Of a stretch of DNA of 7,480 nt, positions 1 to 7,071 are shown piece by piece; the stretch's first letter is position 1; the number at the start of each line of letters is the position of its first letter. The translations under genes and the position numbers were made by a program. Under the pieces are notes generated by a model that worked only from the letters and a program-made list of their open reading frames with translations, searched no databases and was not told the DNA's origin. The DNA is from Bacteroidales bacterium (GTDB taxonomy: Bacteria > Bacteroidota > Bacteroidia > Bacteroidales > UBA932): assembly GCA_017551405.1 (NCBI GenBank), contig JAFZLP010000152.1, forward strand, positions 1 through 7,480, read 5' to 3'.

Positions 1-1
1 A

Positions 2-2422
2 CTCCACTGGGAGGCAAAGGACACGCTTGCGGCAAGGCAGGATTCCACCGACCTGGTAAAACTCGACTCGCTGTACATCGTGGTCCAGGACGAACTGGCC
101 AGGGCCGCCTTTGAAAAATGGTACAACGGCCTTTCCCCCGAGGCAAGGAAGAAATACGACCAGGAACAGCTCATCAAGAAGCAGCGCCACATAGCCGACT
201 CCCTGAAGGAAATCAAGGAAGAGGAGGACGCCGTCCGCGACAGCATCAGGAAAGCCACGCCCCGCGTGCTCCAGGCCTTCGCCATCCCCGACACGATGCA
301 GTACAAGCGCATCATCGCATGGCAGACCGACCCCGACTTCCAGAAGGTGGACGCCTATGTTCCCGACACCAGTTTCAACTACTACTTCGAAGACTACGCC
401 TTCAAGCGCCGGGACGTGGGCGCTTCATGGCTCGGCGTAGCGGGCTCGCCGGTGCAGAGCTACAACTATTTCCGGCGGAAGAGCGACAGCGGGCTCGACT
501 TCTACACTCCCACCGAGGCCTGGACCTTCAGCCACGAGACCCTTCCCAACTACAACACCAAAACCCCGTACACCGAGCTGGCATACTGGGGTACCATCCT
601 CGCCAAGACCGCCAAGGAAAGCGACAACATCCACATACTCACCACCCAGAACATCACGCCCGAGCTCAACTTCCAGATTCTCTATGACCGCTGGGGCGGC
701 GGAGGCATGCTGCTGGAGGAGGAGACGGCCAACAAGACCTTCTCGACGTCCGCCAACTATCTGGGAAAGAAGTACATGGCCACCGCCGGCTTCATCTCCA
801 ACTCCGTCACCAGAAAGGAGAACGGCGGCATAGTGGACAACTCATGGATCAGGGACACCACCGTGGACTCCCGCGAAATAGCGGTCAACCTGACCGGAGC
901 CGCCTCGCACATCAAGCGGCGCACCGTCTTCCTGGACCAGCAGGTCCGCATCCCGATGTCCTTCGTGCAGGACCTCTTCAGCGGAAAGAAAGTCCTTGCC
1001 GACACCCTTGCCGCAGGCGACACTACGGCCGTAAAGGACAGCCTGGCAGCGCCCGATTCAACAGCAATCGCCCGTAAACCGGATTCCCTCGACCGCAACG
1101 TCACATCCTTCTTCATCGGCCACAGCAGCGAATGGAGCCGGTATGCGCGCGACTATTCAGACAACCTCTCCCAGAACTCCCCTGCGGCCATTTCGCTGTA
1201 CGACAACGTGTTCAACTACGGCATGGCCAGCCTCGACACCTTCAAGGTCGTGAACCTCGACAACAAGGTGTTCGTGCGGCTGCAGCCGTGGAGCGACGAC
1301 GCCTTCATCTCCAAGCTCAACGTGGGCATAGGCGACAAGCTGCGGACCTATCAGGAAGCCTGGCAGGACACCACCAAGACGGACAAGGTCCACAGGGAGA
1401 ATTCCCTCTACGCCTATGCCGGGGTGGAGGGCAACATACACGACTTCTTCAACTGGAACGCGAAGGGAAGATTCACCTTCGCCGGAGCCGAAATCGGCGA
1501 CTTCTCCATCGAGGCGAACGCCGGCATGCGGTTCTATCCGTTCAGGAAAGCCCGCAAGAGCCCGCTCACGGTTTCCGCAGGCTTCGAAACCTCCCTGCAG
1601 GAGCCGCAGTGGTACCAGAAACACATCTACACCAACCATTACATCTGGGACAACGACTTCGGCAAAACCTCCACCACAAAGGTGCAGGGCAGGGTGGACG
1701 CTCCCTATCTGAGGGCATCCGCCGAGGTCGGCTACGCCCTGCTTGCAGGCAACCTGTACTACGACACCCTCGGCGTGATAAGGCAGAATTCCCCGGCCAT
1801 GAGCGTATTCTCCGCCTCGGCGCGGAAAGACTTCTGCATAGCCGATTTCCTCCATCTCGACAACCGGGTGCTCTTCCAGCTGAGCTCCAGGCCGGAAGTG
1901 ATGCCGCTGCCGAAACTCGCGGTCAACCTCAAATGGTACATCGAGTTCGTGGCGCAGCGCAGCGAGGAGCACCACTCCAACGTGCTGGTCATGCAGGTGG
2001 GCCTCAACGGATGGTATAACACCGCATGGAACGCACCTGCGTGGAACCCCAATCTGGGCGTGTTCCAGAACCAGACCAAGGAGCTTTACAACAGCGGTCC
2101 CGTGGTGGATGCGTTCATAAACATGCAGTGGAAACAGGCCTGCATCTTCCTGAAGCTTGAAAACGCCAACATGGGCTGGCCGTTCAAGAAGGCCGACTAT
2201 TTCTCCGCGCACAACTTCATAGGCACTCAGAGAGCCTTCAAGGTGGGCATCTTCTGGCCGTTCTACGTATACCCGGCAAAGGATACGAGGGCCTCGCAGA
2301 GGGGCTCCGGCTCAGGTTCCGCTTCCTCATCCTCTTCTTCCGACAGTTCATTGTCTTCTCCGACATCCCGCCAGGGCAGCTCTTCCAGGAACGGCATATC
2401 TACCGCCAGAAATGAAAGATAG
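2..2422 (+). CDS. Putative outer-membrane porin, Porin_10 family (5' end outside window)
   Basis: This is most likely a large beta-barrel of the Bacteroidota outer membrane; its transported substrate is unknown. The frame is open from base 2 with no stop, and a GTG at base 80 lies inside it, so the true start and signal peptide lie upstream. About 806 residues are visible. After a charged, helix-like stretch (about bases 140-260) come blocks I recognise from Porin_10 proteins: FAIPDTMQYKR (278 on), PYTELAYWG (566-592), HILTTQNITPELNFQ (632-676), GGIVDNSWIRDT (824-859) and FFIGHSSEW (1109-1135). The terminal strand is RAFKVGIFWPFYVYP (2231-2275), rich in aromatic residues as expected of a barrel-closing beta-signal. 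A loop rich in Asp, Ser, Thr and Ala (983-1099) separates two barrel blocks. The last 48 residues form a serine-rich tail, listed separately. The gene overlaps the next gene by 11 bases, so the two are probably cotranscribed. Family assignment rests on remembered motifs. Confidence 0.88.
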   Translation, partial: LHWEAKDTLAARQDSTDLVKLDSLYIVVQDELARAAFEKWYNGLSPEARKKYDQEQLIKKQRHIADSLKEIKEEEDAVRDSIRKATPRVLQAFAIPDTMQYKRIIAWQTDPDFQKVDAYVPDTSFNYYFEDYAFKRRDVGASWLGVAGSPVQSYNYFRRKSDSGLDFYTPTEAWTFSHETLPNYNTKTPYTELAYWGTILAKTAKESDNIHILTTQNITPELNFQILYDRWGGGGMLLEEETANKTFSTSANYLGKKYMATAGFISNSVTRKENGGIVDNSWIRDTTVDSREIAVNLTGAASHIKRRTVFLDQQVRIPMSFVQDLFSGKKVLADTLAAGDTTAVKDSLAAPDSTAIARKPDSLDRNVTSFFIGHSSEWSRYARDYSDNLSQNSPAAISLYDNVFNYGMASLDTFKVVNLDNKVFVRLQPWSDDAFISKLNVGIGDKLRTYQEAWQDTTKTDKVHRENSLYAYAGVEGNIHDFFNWNAKGRFTFAGAEIGDFSIEANAGMRFYPFRKARKSPLTVSAGFETSLQEPQWYQKHIYTNHYIWDNDFGKTSTTKVQGRVDAPYLRASAEVGYALLAGNLYYDTLGVIRQNSPAMSVFSASARKDFCIADFLHLDNRVLFQLSSRPEVMPLPKLAVNLKWYIEFVAQRSEEHHSNVLVMQVGLNGWYNTAWNAPAWNPNLGVFQNQTKELYNSGPVVDAFINMQWKQACIFLKLENANMGWPFKKADYFSAHNFIGTQRAFKVGIFWPFYVYPAKDTRASQRGSGSGSASSSSSSDSSLSSPTSRQGSSSRNGISTARNER
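2276..2419 (+). other. Serine-rich low-complexity C-terminal tail of the porin
   Basis: The barrel's terminal aromatic strand ends at base 2275. The reading frame then continues for 48 codons, of which 19 are serine, before TAG at 2420-2422. The core (about 2305-2364) alternates Ser and Gly, then has runs of Ser, and is encoded by a TCN/CT-rich stretch such as that at 2324-2340. The final codons overlap the start of the next gene. The tail has no hydrophobic strand, so I infer that it is disordered and lies on the periplasmic side, where the C-terminus of a barrel normally sits. A frameshift artefact is possible but the upstream frame shows no other sign of one. Confidence 0.75.
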
Positions 2423-3098
2423 CGCAGCATCATGCATCGCCGCGCTCGGTGCACTCGTACTGCTCGTAGCCGGCGCAGTGTTCTGCCGGAGTTACAGGGT
2501 GGAAGAGCCGGTCGTGGAAGAAGTGGAAGTCTACATCCCCCTGGAAGACAGGTACAAGACCGCAGACTACAGGATCAGCCCCTATGACTCGCTCATCAAG
2601 TCGTGGTCCGACTCCGCCGCCCTCGACTGGCGCTTCGTTTCCGCAATCATCTACCACGAGTCCAATTTCAGGCACGACGCGCTCAGCAGGAGGGGCGCCG
2701 CCGGTCTGATGCAGATGATGCCCTCCACCGCAAAGGCCTTCGGTGCCGACAGCCTGCTGGATGCCGAGCAGAGCGTAATGGCCGGCACCCGGTACCTGCA
2801 GAGCCTCTCGAAGAACTACGTCTCCGTTGCCGCCAACGAAACCGAAAGGCAGAAGCTCACCCTCGCCGCTTACAACGCGGGGGCGGGGCGCGTGCGCGAC
2901 CTCATCAATTTTGCAAGGCACAAGGGAATCGATCCCGGTTACTGGGACAACCTGGCGGGCCTAATCCCAGAAATGCGCACCGATTCCATACTCACGGTAG
3001 ACACCGTAAAGCTCGGCAAGTTCCACGGACAGGAAACCATAAACTTCGTGGATGCGGTGATGGCCCGCTACGAGAAATACAGGCAGATAGCGCCTTAA
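2412..3098 (+). CDS. Membrane-anchored lytic transglycosylase, SLT domain, MltF-like
   Basis: This 228-residue protein should cleave the MurNAc-GlcNAc bond of peptidoglycan with formation of 1,6-anhydroMurNAc. Residues 8-24 form one hydrophobic segment. No acceptable lipobox precedes Cys25 (residue -1 is Phe), so I read the segment as an inner-membrane anchor or a weak signal peptide. The SLT domain covers roughly residues 58-225. The catalytic acid is Glu83 in YHESNF. It is followed by GLMQMMPSTA (98-107), an AGTRYLQ block (124-130) and AAYNAGAGRV (152-161). The end, QETINFVDAVMARYEKY, resembles the C-terminal part of MltF, but the solute-binding-protein module that precedes it in MltF is absent. 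The start ATG at 2412 lies inside the last codons of the porin gene, which suggests translational coupling, and gives a normal-length N-terminus. The stop lies 4 bases from the stop of the opposing permease gene. Confidence 0.93.
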   Translation: MKDSAASCIAALGALVLLVAGAVFCRSYRVEEPVVEEVEVYIPLEDRYKTADYRISPYDSLIKSWSDSAALDWRFVSAIIYHESNFRHDALSRRGAAGLMQMMPSTAKAFGADSLLDAEQSVMAGTRYLQSLSKNYVSVAANETERQKLTLAAYNAGAGRVRDLINFARHKGIDPGYWDNLAGLIPEMRTDSILTVDTVKLGKFHGQETINFVDAVMARYEKYRQIAP

Positions 3099-3105
3099 GC
3101 CGTTA
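3096..3105. other. Tail-to-tail junction of converging genes
   Basis: The TAA of the transglycosylase gene (3096-3098, plus strand) and the TAA of the permease gene (3103-3105, minus strand) are separated by four bases. I see no strong hairpin followed by a T-run in either direction nearby. Transcripts from the two units therefore probably end inside each other's coding sequence, or rely on factor-dependent termination. Confidence 0.7.
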
Positions 3106-4239
3106 CTTCACCCTGACCGTGTCGGCCGGATCGACCCTGGCTATGAACAGGGACGGCAGGAGCATGAGCAGCATGATGGCCAGATAGGCCACGGCGTCCG
3201 CGAGCAGGATCTTCGGGACGTTCACCCAAACGGGTACATAGCTTACGAAATAGTTCTCCGGATTCAGGCGGAGCAGGTGCGTCGTGCCTTGGACGAGGCA
3301 GAACAGCAGGGCCAGTGCGTTCCCAATGGCCATGCCCAGGAGCACCACCCGGGATGCGACGCGCAGGAACACTCCGGCTATCCCCCTGTTGTCCATTCCC
3401 ACGGCCTTGAGGGTCCCGATGGTGCCGGTGTGGCGGAAAAGCATTATGAGCAGCCCCGAAACCATGTTGAAACCGGCTACCAGAATCATCAGGAGCAAAA
3501 TGGCCAGGACATTGAAATCCAAGAGGTTGAGCCAGTCGAAGAGGTGGCTGAACCGGGAATATGCGGTCTGCGCGCTGAGCCCGCTCAGGACGGACGCCTC
3601 GGCAGCCTTCCGGTTTTCGCCGTCGTACGAGCGCCAGCGGTCTTCCAGAAGCACTTCCAGGGCGGAGTATTCACCCTCGGACCACCCGTTGACCCGCTGG
3701 AGGTCGGGAATTGAGGCATAGACCACGATATTGTCGTCGGTGCGAAGCAGGTCCCGGTAGACGGAGCGCACGGTGAACTTGCGCACCTTCACGCTTTCTC
3801 CCACGAAATAAGTGAGCAGCGGATCGCCCTCCTTAAGATCGAGCCTGTCCGCCAGGGTGGCGGGGATGGATACTCCCAGGGCGGCGCTGTCGGCGGAGGG
3901 CACTCCCTTGAAGAGCACTCCCTGGATGTCAGTGCCGTTCCTGACTATGCCGGTGCGGTAGATAGCGGGCACCACGTCCTTCACGCCGTTCAATTCCCTG
4001 AGATCATCGATGGAGAAGCCGCTTTCGCTCACCGGCTCCCCTTCTCCGAAGTAGTTTGCGCCAGGCGAGGTGAGCTGGACGTCCCCCATGATTGTACTCA
4101 CGCCATTGCGGATTTCCATGCGGAAACCGTCCACTACGGCCACGGCGATAATGATAACGAGGAAGGATACGGCCGTGGCTACGACCGTTATCCTTCCCCG
4201 GAAATCGAGGCGTTCCGATATGAAACGGGACGCTTTCAA
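3103..4239 (-). CDS. FtsX/LolC-E type ABC transporter permease
   Basis: This is a predicted 378-residue inner-membrane permease with MacB_PCD-FtsX architecture, the fold used for lipoprotein release (LolC/E) and for mechanotransmission (FtsX, MacB). TM1 is about residues 17-37. A periplasmic domain of about 200 residues follows, then TM2 about 243-267, TM3 about 289-317 and TM4 about 344-366. TIGTLKAVGM (273-282), between TM2 and TM3, matches the family's cytoplasmic coupling-helix region, and the end RVDPADTVRVK is typical. I chose the TTG at 4239-4237. It lies 4 bases after the peptidase stop and puts a short basic N-terminus (KASRFISERLDFRGR) before TM1. The ATG at 4341 would add 34 residues that are only the peptidase gene read in another frame. 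No ATP-binding partner is encoded in the window, so the ATPase must come from elsewhere. The substrate is unknown; a LolC/E-like role is only one possibility. Confidence 0.88.
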   Translation of the reverse strand: MKASRFISERLDFRGRITVVATAVSFLVIIIAVAVVDGFRMEIRNGVSTIMGDVQLTSPGANYFGEGEPVSESGFSIDDLRELNGVKDVVPAIYRTGIVRNGTDIQGVLFKGVPSADSAALGVSIPATLADRLDLKEGDPLLTYFVGESVKVRKFTVRSVYRDLLRTDDNIVVYASIPDLQRVNGWSEGEYSALEVLLEDRWRSYDGENRKAAEASVLSGLSAQTAYSRFSHLFDWLNLLDFNVLAILLLMILVAGFNMVSGLLIMLFRHTGTIGTLKAVGMDNRGIAGVFLRVASRVVLLGMAIGNALALLFCLVQGTTHLLRLNPENYFVSYVPVWVNVPKILLADAVAYLAIMLLMLLPSLFIARVDPADTVRVK

Positions 4240-4243
4240 GAGT

Positions 4244-6256
4244 TTACCAGATATGGACGCGCTCTTCCTCGGGCCTGTACATGGCGTCGCCTTCCTTGAT
4301 TCCGAAGGCGTCGAAGAAGGTCTGGAAGTTGCGGACGGCAACGTTCACGCGGTTGCTGCCCAGCGAATGCACGTCGAGATTGTTCAGGCGGGCCTTCTCT
4401 TCGTCGGTGATGTTCTGTGCCCAGACAGTGGCATAGCCGAGATAGAAGCGCTGGTCGGGGGTGAATCCGTCGATGGGCTTCACGTCCTTGCCGGCGATGG
4501 CGTTGTGCAGGGCGGTGTAGGCGATGCTGAGGCCGCCGTGGTCGGCTATGTTCTCACCGAGGGTGTTGACTCCGTTGGCGTGTACGCCGGGAAGGATTTC
4601 CACCTCGGAGTACTGCTGAATGAGCTTTTCGGACTTGGCCTTGAAGGTCTCGGCGTCTTCCTCGGTCCACCAGTCGTTCATGTTGCCGTCCTTGTCGAAC
4701 AGGCGGCCCTGGTCGTCGAATCCGTGGGTCATCTCATGACCGATGACCACGCCGATGGCGCCGTAGTTGACTGCGTCGTCAGCATCGGGATTGAAGAAGG
4801 GAGGCTGGAGGATAGCTGCAGGGAAGCAGATCTCGTTGGTGGTGGGATTATAGTAGGCGTTCACCATCTGGGGAGGCATGCCCCATTCGGTCTTGTCCGT
4901 CGGCTTGCCGAGCTTGTTCAGGTTGTCTGCGACATACCACTTGCTGGCTGCGAGCAGATTCTCGAAATAGCTCTTTTCGGGATCCACCTCGAGGGTGCTG
5001 TAGTCCTTCCACTTGTCGGGATAGCCGATCTTCACGGTGAAGTTGGCGAGCTTTTCCTGAGCCTTGGCCTTGGTGGCGTCGCTCATCCAGTCGAGTTCTG
5101 CGATATGCTCGCCGAGAGCGGTCTGAAGGTTCTTCACAAGCTCGAGCATCTGCTTCTTGCTGCTTTCGGGGAAGTACTTTTCGACGTACATCTTGCCGAC
5201 AGCTTCGCGGAGGATGCCGTTGGGAACCGCCATTGCGCGCTTCCAGCGGGGCTTCTGCTCCTTCACGCCGGCCATCTGCCTGCTGTAGAAGTCAAACGAA
5301 GCGGCATAGAAATCGTCGCTGAGGGCGTTGGTGGAGTTGCTGACGACCTGGGCGAGGACATAATCCTTGAGCACCTTGAGGTCGGCGGTGGCGAAGTAGG
5401 CGGCGAAAGCCTTGAAGAAGGACGGCTCGGCCACGACTATCTTCTCCTGCTCGGGAATGCCGCGGGCGGAAAGATATGCGGCGAACGGGAAGCCCGGGAA
5501 AGCAGTGTCAAGCTCCGCGGTGCTGTAGGGGTTGTACTGTGCGAGGATGTCCCTCTCCTGCTCGCGGGTCCAGGAATTCCTGGCGAGGACTTCCTCCACG
5601 AACACGGCGTCGTCAGCCACGTCCTTGGGATCCTCAACGCCTGCAAGGGTGAGAATCTTGGTAAGGTAAGTGCGGTAGCCCTCCTTGATGGCGGCGTTCG
5701 ACTCGAGGAGATAGTAGTCGCGGTCGCCGATTCCGAGGCCGCCCTGGCCCATATAAAGAATCTGGTTGTCGCTGTCGGTGAGGTCTGCTTCGACGTAGCC
5801 CCCGAAGAAGGAGCCAACGCTGGTATTGTGCAGTTCAGCGAGCAGGTTCACCAGCTCTTCCTTGGAGGCAACAGCCTCAACCATAGCCACATAGGGCTTG
5901 AGAGGCTCCGCGCCCTCATTGTTCAGGCGTACGGAATCCAGACCCTGCTTGTAGATGTCCACGATTTTCTGCTCCACGCTGCCGGGAGTGGTCTTCATGG
6001 TGGTCATGGACGCGAACAGGTCGTTCAGGCGGATGACGTTGTTTTCGTTGAGCTGGTCGAAGCTGCCGAAACGGGAGAACTCCGGCTTCAGCGGGTTGTT
6101 GACCTGCCAGCCGTGGGTGGCGTACTTGTAGAAGTCCGCTCCGGGAGCCACGGTGGTGTCAAGGTTGCTGAGATCCAGGGCGGGAACCTTCGCTGCCCTG
6201 GGCTGGCATGCCGCCAGCATCAAAACGGGAATCATCAGAAAAAATACCTTTTTCAT
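4244..6256 (-). CDS. pepO: M13 family zinc metallopeptidase lipoprotein (neprilysin/PepO type)
   Basis: This 670-residue endopeptidase of the neprilysin/PepO family is expected to cut oligopeptides in the envelope. The N-terminus is a lipoprotein signal with lipobox LAAC and lipidated Cys17. No acidic cluster of the kind used as a Bacteroidota surface-export signal follows the Cys, so I infer a periplasm-facing lipoprotein. The M13 N-terminal domain is about residues 35-410, starting with PGADFYKYATHGW, and the catalytic domain is about 465-670. Zinc ligands are His507 and His511 of HEMTH, with catalytic Glu508, and Glu568 in GENIADHGG; Asp572 supports the site. NAYYN (466-470) is the substrate-backbone motif. 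His630 and Arg636 have the same six-residue spacing as neprilysin His711 and Arg717. The protein ends in the usual MYRPEEERVHIW. Length and all active-site residues are intact. The start ATG overlaps the stop of the TPR gene (ATGA). Confidence 0.97.
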   Translation of the reverse strand: MKKVFFLMIPVLMLAACQPRAAKVPALDLSNLDTTVAPGADFYKYATHGWQVNNPLKPEFSRFGSFDQLNENNVIRLNDLFASMTTMKTTPGSVEQKIVDIYKQGLDSVRLNNEGAEPLKPYVAMVEAVASKEELVNLLAELHNTSVGSFFGGYVEADLTDSDNQILYMGQGGLGIGDRDYYLLESNAAIKEGYRTYLTKILTLAGVEDPKDVADDAVFVEEVLARNSWTREQERDILAQYNPYSTAELDTAFPGFPFAAYLSARGIPEQEKIVVAEPSFFKAFAAYFATADLKVLKDYVLAQVVSNSTNALSDDFYAASFDFYSRQMAGVKEQKPRWKRAMAVPNGILREAVGKMYVEKYFPESSKKQMLELVKNLQTALGEHIAELDWMSDATKAKAQEKLANFTVKIGYPDKWKDYSTLEVDPEKSYFENLLAASKWYVADNLNKLGKPTDKTEWGMPPQMVNAYYNPTTNEICFPAAILQPPFFNPDADDAVNYGAIGVVIGHEMTHGFDDQGRLFDKDGNMNDWWTEEDAETFKAKSEKLIQQYSEVEILPGVHANGVNTLGENIADHGGLSIAYTALHNAIAGKDVKPIDGFTPDQRFYLGYATVWAQNITDEEKARLNNLDVHSLGSNRVNVAVRNFQTFFDAFGIKEGDAMYRPEEERVHIW

Positions 6257-7071
6257 TTCTTTGTGATTTTATTAATAATTCTGAGGTTTGTCAGTGCGGG
6301 ATAATCCTCGGGGTTTATCTTGAGGGCCTTCTTGTAGAACTTGGTGGCCTTCTTGTAGTCTTTCTTGTATATCTGCCAGTAGGCGCCGATATTGTCGATG
6401 AAACCGGTGTCCTTAGGCTCGTACCTGAGCATGGTTTCGGAGATGAGCTTGAAATTCTCGTAGCCCGACGGGGTGCCCAGCTGGAAGAACATGTAGCAGT
6501 ATTCCATTATTCCCTGGCGGAAATCCTCCTGGGAGAGAATCCCCCCTGAGGCGTTCCAGGAGGGCTTTGCGTTATAATTGTATTCGATGGTCTCGATCAG
6601 CGCGGCCGCGGCCATGTCGGGGCTTTCGCGCTCATAATCGAGAAGGGCCGCCACCTCGTCGAAACGGTAGCCCAGGTTGTCCGGGGCCAGCTTTATCGCC
6701 CTGGTGATGCACTCCTGGCTGCGGGTGAAAAGGGCGTCGTCGTAGACGGGGATTTCATAGAAGAAGACATCCGTGCCAGTCGTGTCCTTGAAGGTGAATG
6801 CGGGAGCCTTGCCGAGATACTTCTTTCCGGCACGGGGTTCAATCACGACCTCGCGCCCTTTCGTCAGGAAATAGGTGAAGCAGCACTCCAGCATGGTGGT
6901 GTCGTCCGGAAAGGCGGCATTCCAGGATTCCAGGATGCCTTTCACTCCCAGGCCGGAATTACCTACCGCGGCCACCTGCCTGTCGTAGGCGGCCTTGAAT
7001 TCCTGGGGAGTCTGCGCCAGGGCACATACGGCGACCAGCAGCGCCGCCATGACGGTTATACATCTTTTCAT
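6253..7071 (-). CDS. Exported TPR-containing protein of unknown function
   Basis: The product has 272 residues. An N-terminal signal peptide (basic MKR, hydrophobic core about 5-18) has a likely signal peptidase I site after Ala19 in CALAQ, so the mature protein should be periplasmic or outer-membrane associated. A clear TPR-like helix pair lies at about 225-257 (NIGAYWQIYKKDYKKATKFY, then ALKINP). A weaker candidate is at about 113-147, around ITRAIKLAPDN. The middle contains several Cys and aromatic residues and matches no family I recognise. The ATG at 7071 was chosen because it gives the signal peptide and forms an ATGA overlap with the stop of the upstream methyltransferase gene. The frame is also open upstream, but those codons lie in the neighbour's coding sequence. 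Its stop likewise overlaps the start of the M13 gene. TPR folds bind proteins, so a scaffold or adaptor role is plausible but unproven. Confidence 0.85.
   Translation of the reverse strand: MKRCITVMAALLVAVCALAQTPQEFKAAYDRQVAAVGNSGLGVKGILESWNAAFPDDTTMLECCFTYFLTKGREVVIEPRAGKKYLGKAPAFTFKDTTGTDVFFYEIPVYDDALFTRSQECITRAIKLAPDNLGYRFDEVAALLDYERESPDMAAAALIETIEYNYNAKPSWNASGGILSQEDFRQGIMEYCYMFFQLGTPSGYENFKLISETMLRYEPKDTGFIDNIGAYWQIYKKDYKKATKFYKKALKINPEDYPALTNLRIINKITKK
6254..6281 (-). promoter_or_regulatory. A/T-rich translation start region of the M13 peptidase gene
   Basis: Just upstream of the peptidase ATG, 21 of 24 bases (6257-6280) are A or T, in sharp contrast to the surrounding GC-rich DNA. There is no GGAG-like Shine-Dalgarno motif; the start reads AAAGAAATG. 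Bacteroidota commonly use such A-rich, unstructured leaders instead of a Shine-Dalgarno sequence. The same bases encode the Asn/Ile/Lys-rich end of the TPR protein. An internal promoter is possible, but I do not see the Bacteroidota TAnnTTTG element. Confidence 0.45.

Noticed and set aside
80..82. GTG at base 80 as the porin start
   Set aside because: The same frame is open to the window edge, no signal peptide follows this codon, and the next residues look like the interior of a protein.
983..1099. Asp/Ser/Thr/Ala-rich insert in the porin as a possible foreign insertion
   Set aside because: As I recall, Porin_10 proteins often carry a similar low-complexity loop at this place, before the FFIGH strand, and the reading frame and base composition do not change.
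1157..2212. A 351-codon open frame on the minus strand inside the porin gene
   Set aside because: It is again the in-register antisense of a GC-rich gene. It shows no recognisable motif, and the plus frame carries clear Porin_10 blocks.
2263..2454. Glu-rich small open frame on the minus strand opposite the porin tail
   Set aside because: The acidic run is simply the complement of the serine-coding TCC/TCT stretch, and the frame spans the end of one confident gene and the start of another.
3135..3152. Possible hairpin CCCTG-8 bases-CAGGG near the convergent junction
   Set aside because: The stem has only five pairs, the loop is long, it lies inside the permease coding sequence, and no T-run follows on either strand.
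4070..6304. A 744-codon open frame on the plus strand across the peptidase gene and into the permease gene
   Set aside because: It is exactly in register with the antisense of the M13 codons. It stays open because the real gene lacks TTA, CTA and TCA codons. Its translation is Val/Gly/Leu/His-rich with no domain, whereas the minus-strand reading has a lipobox and a full zinc site.
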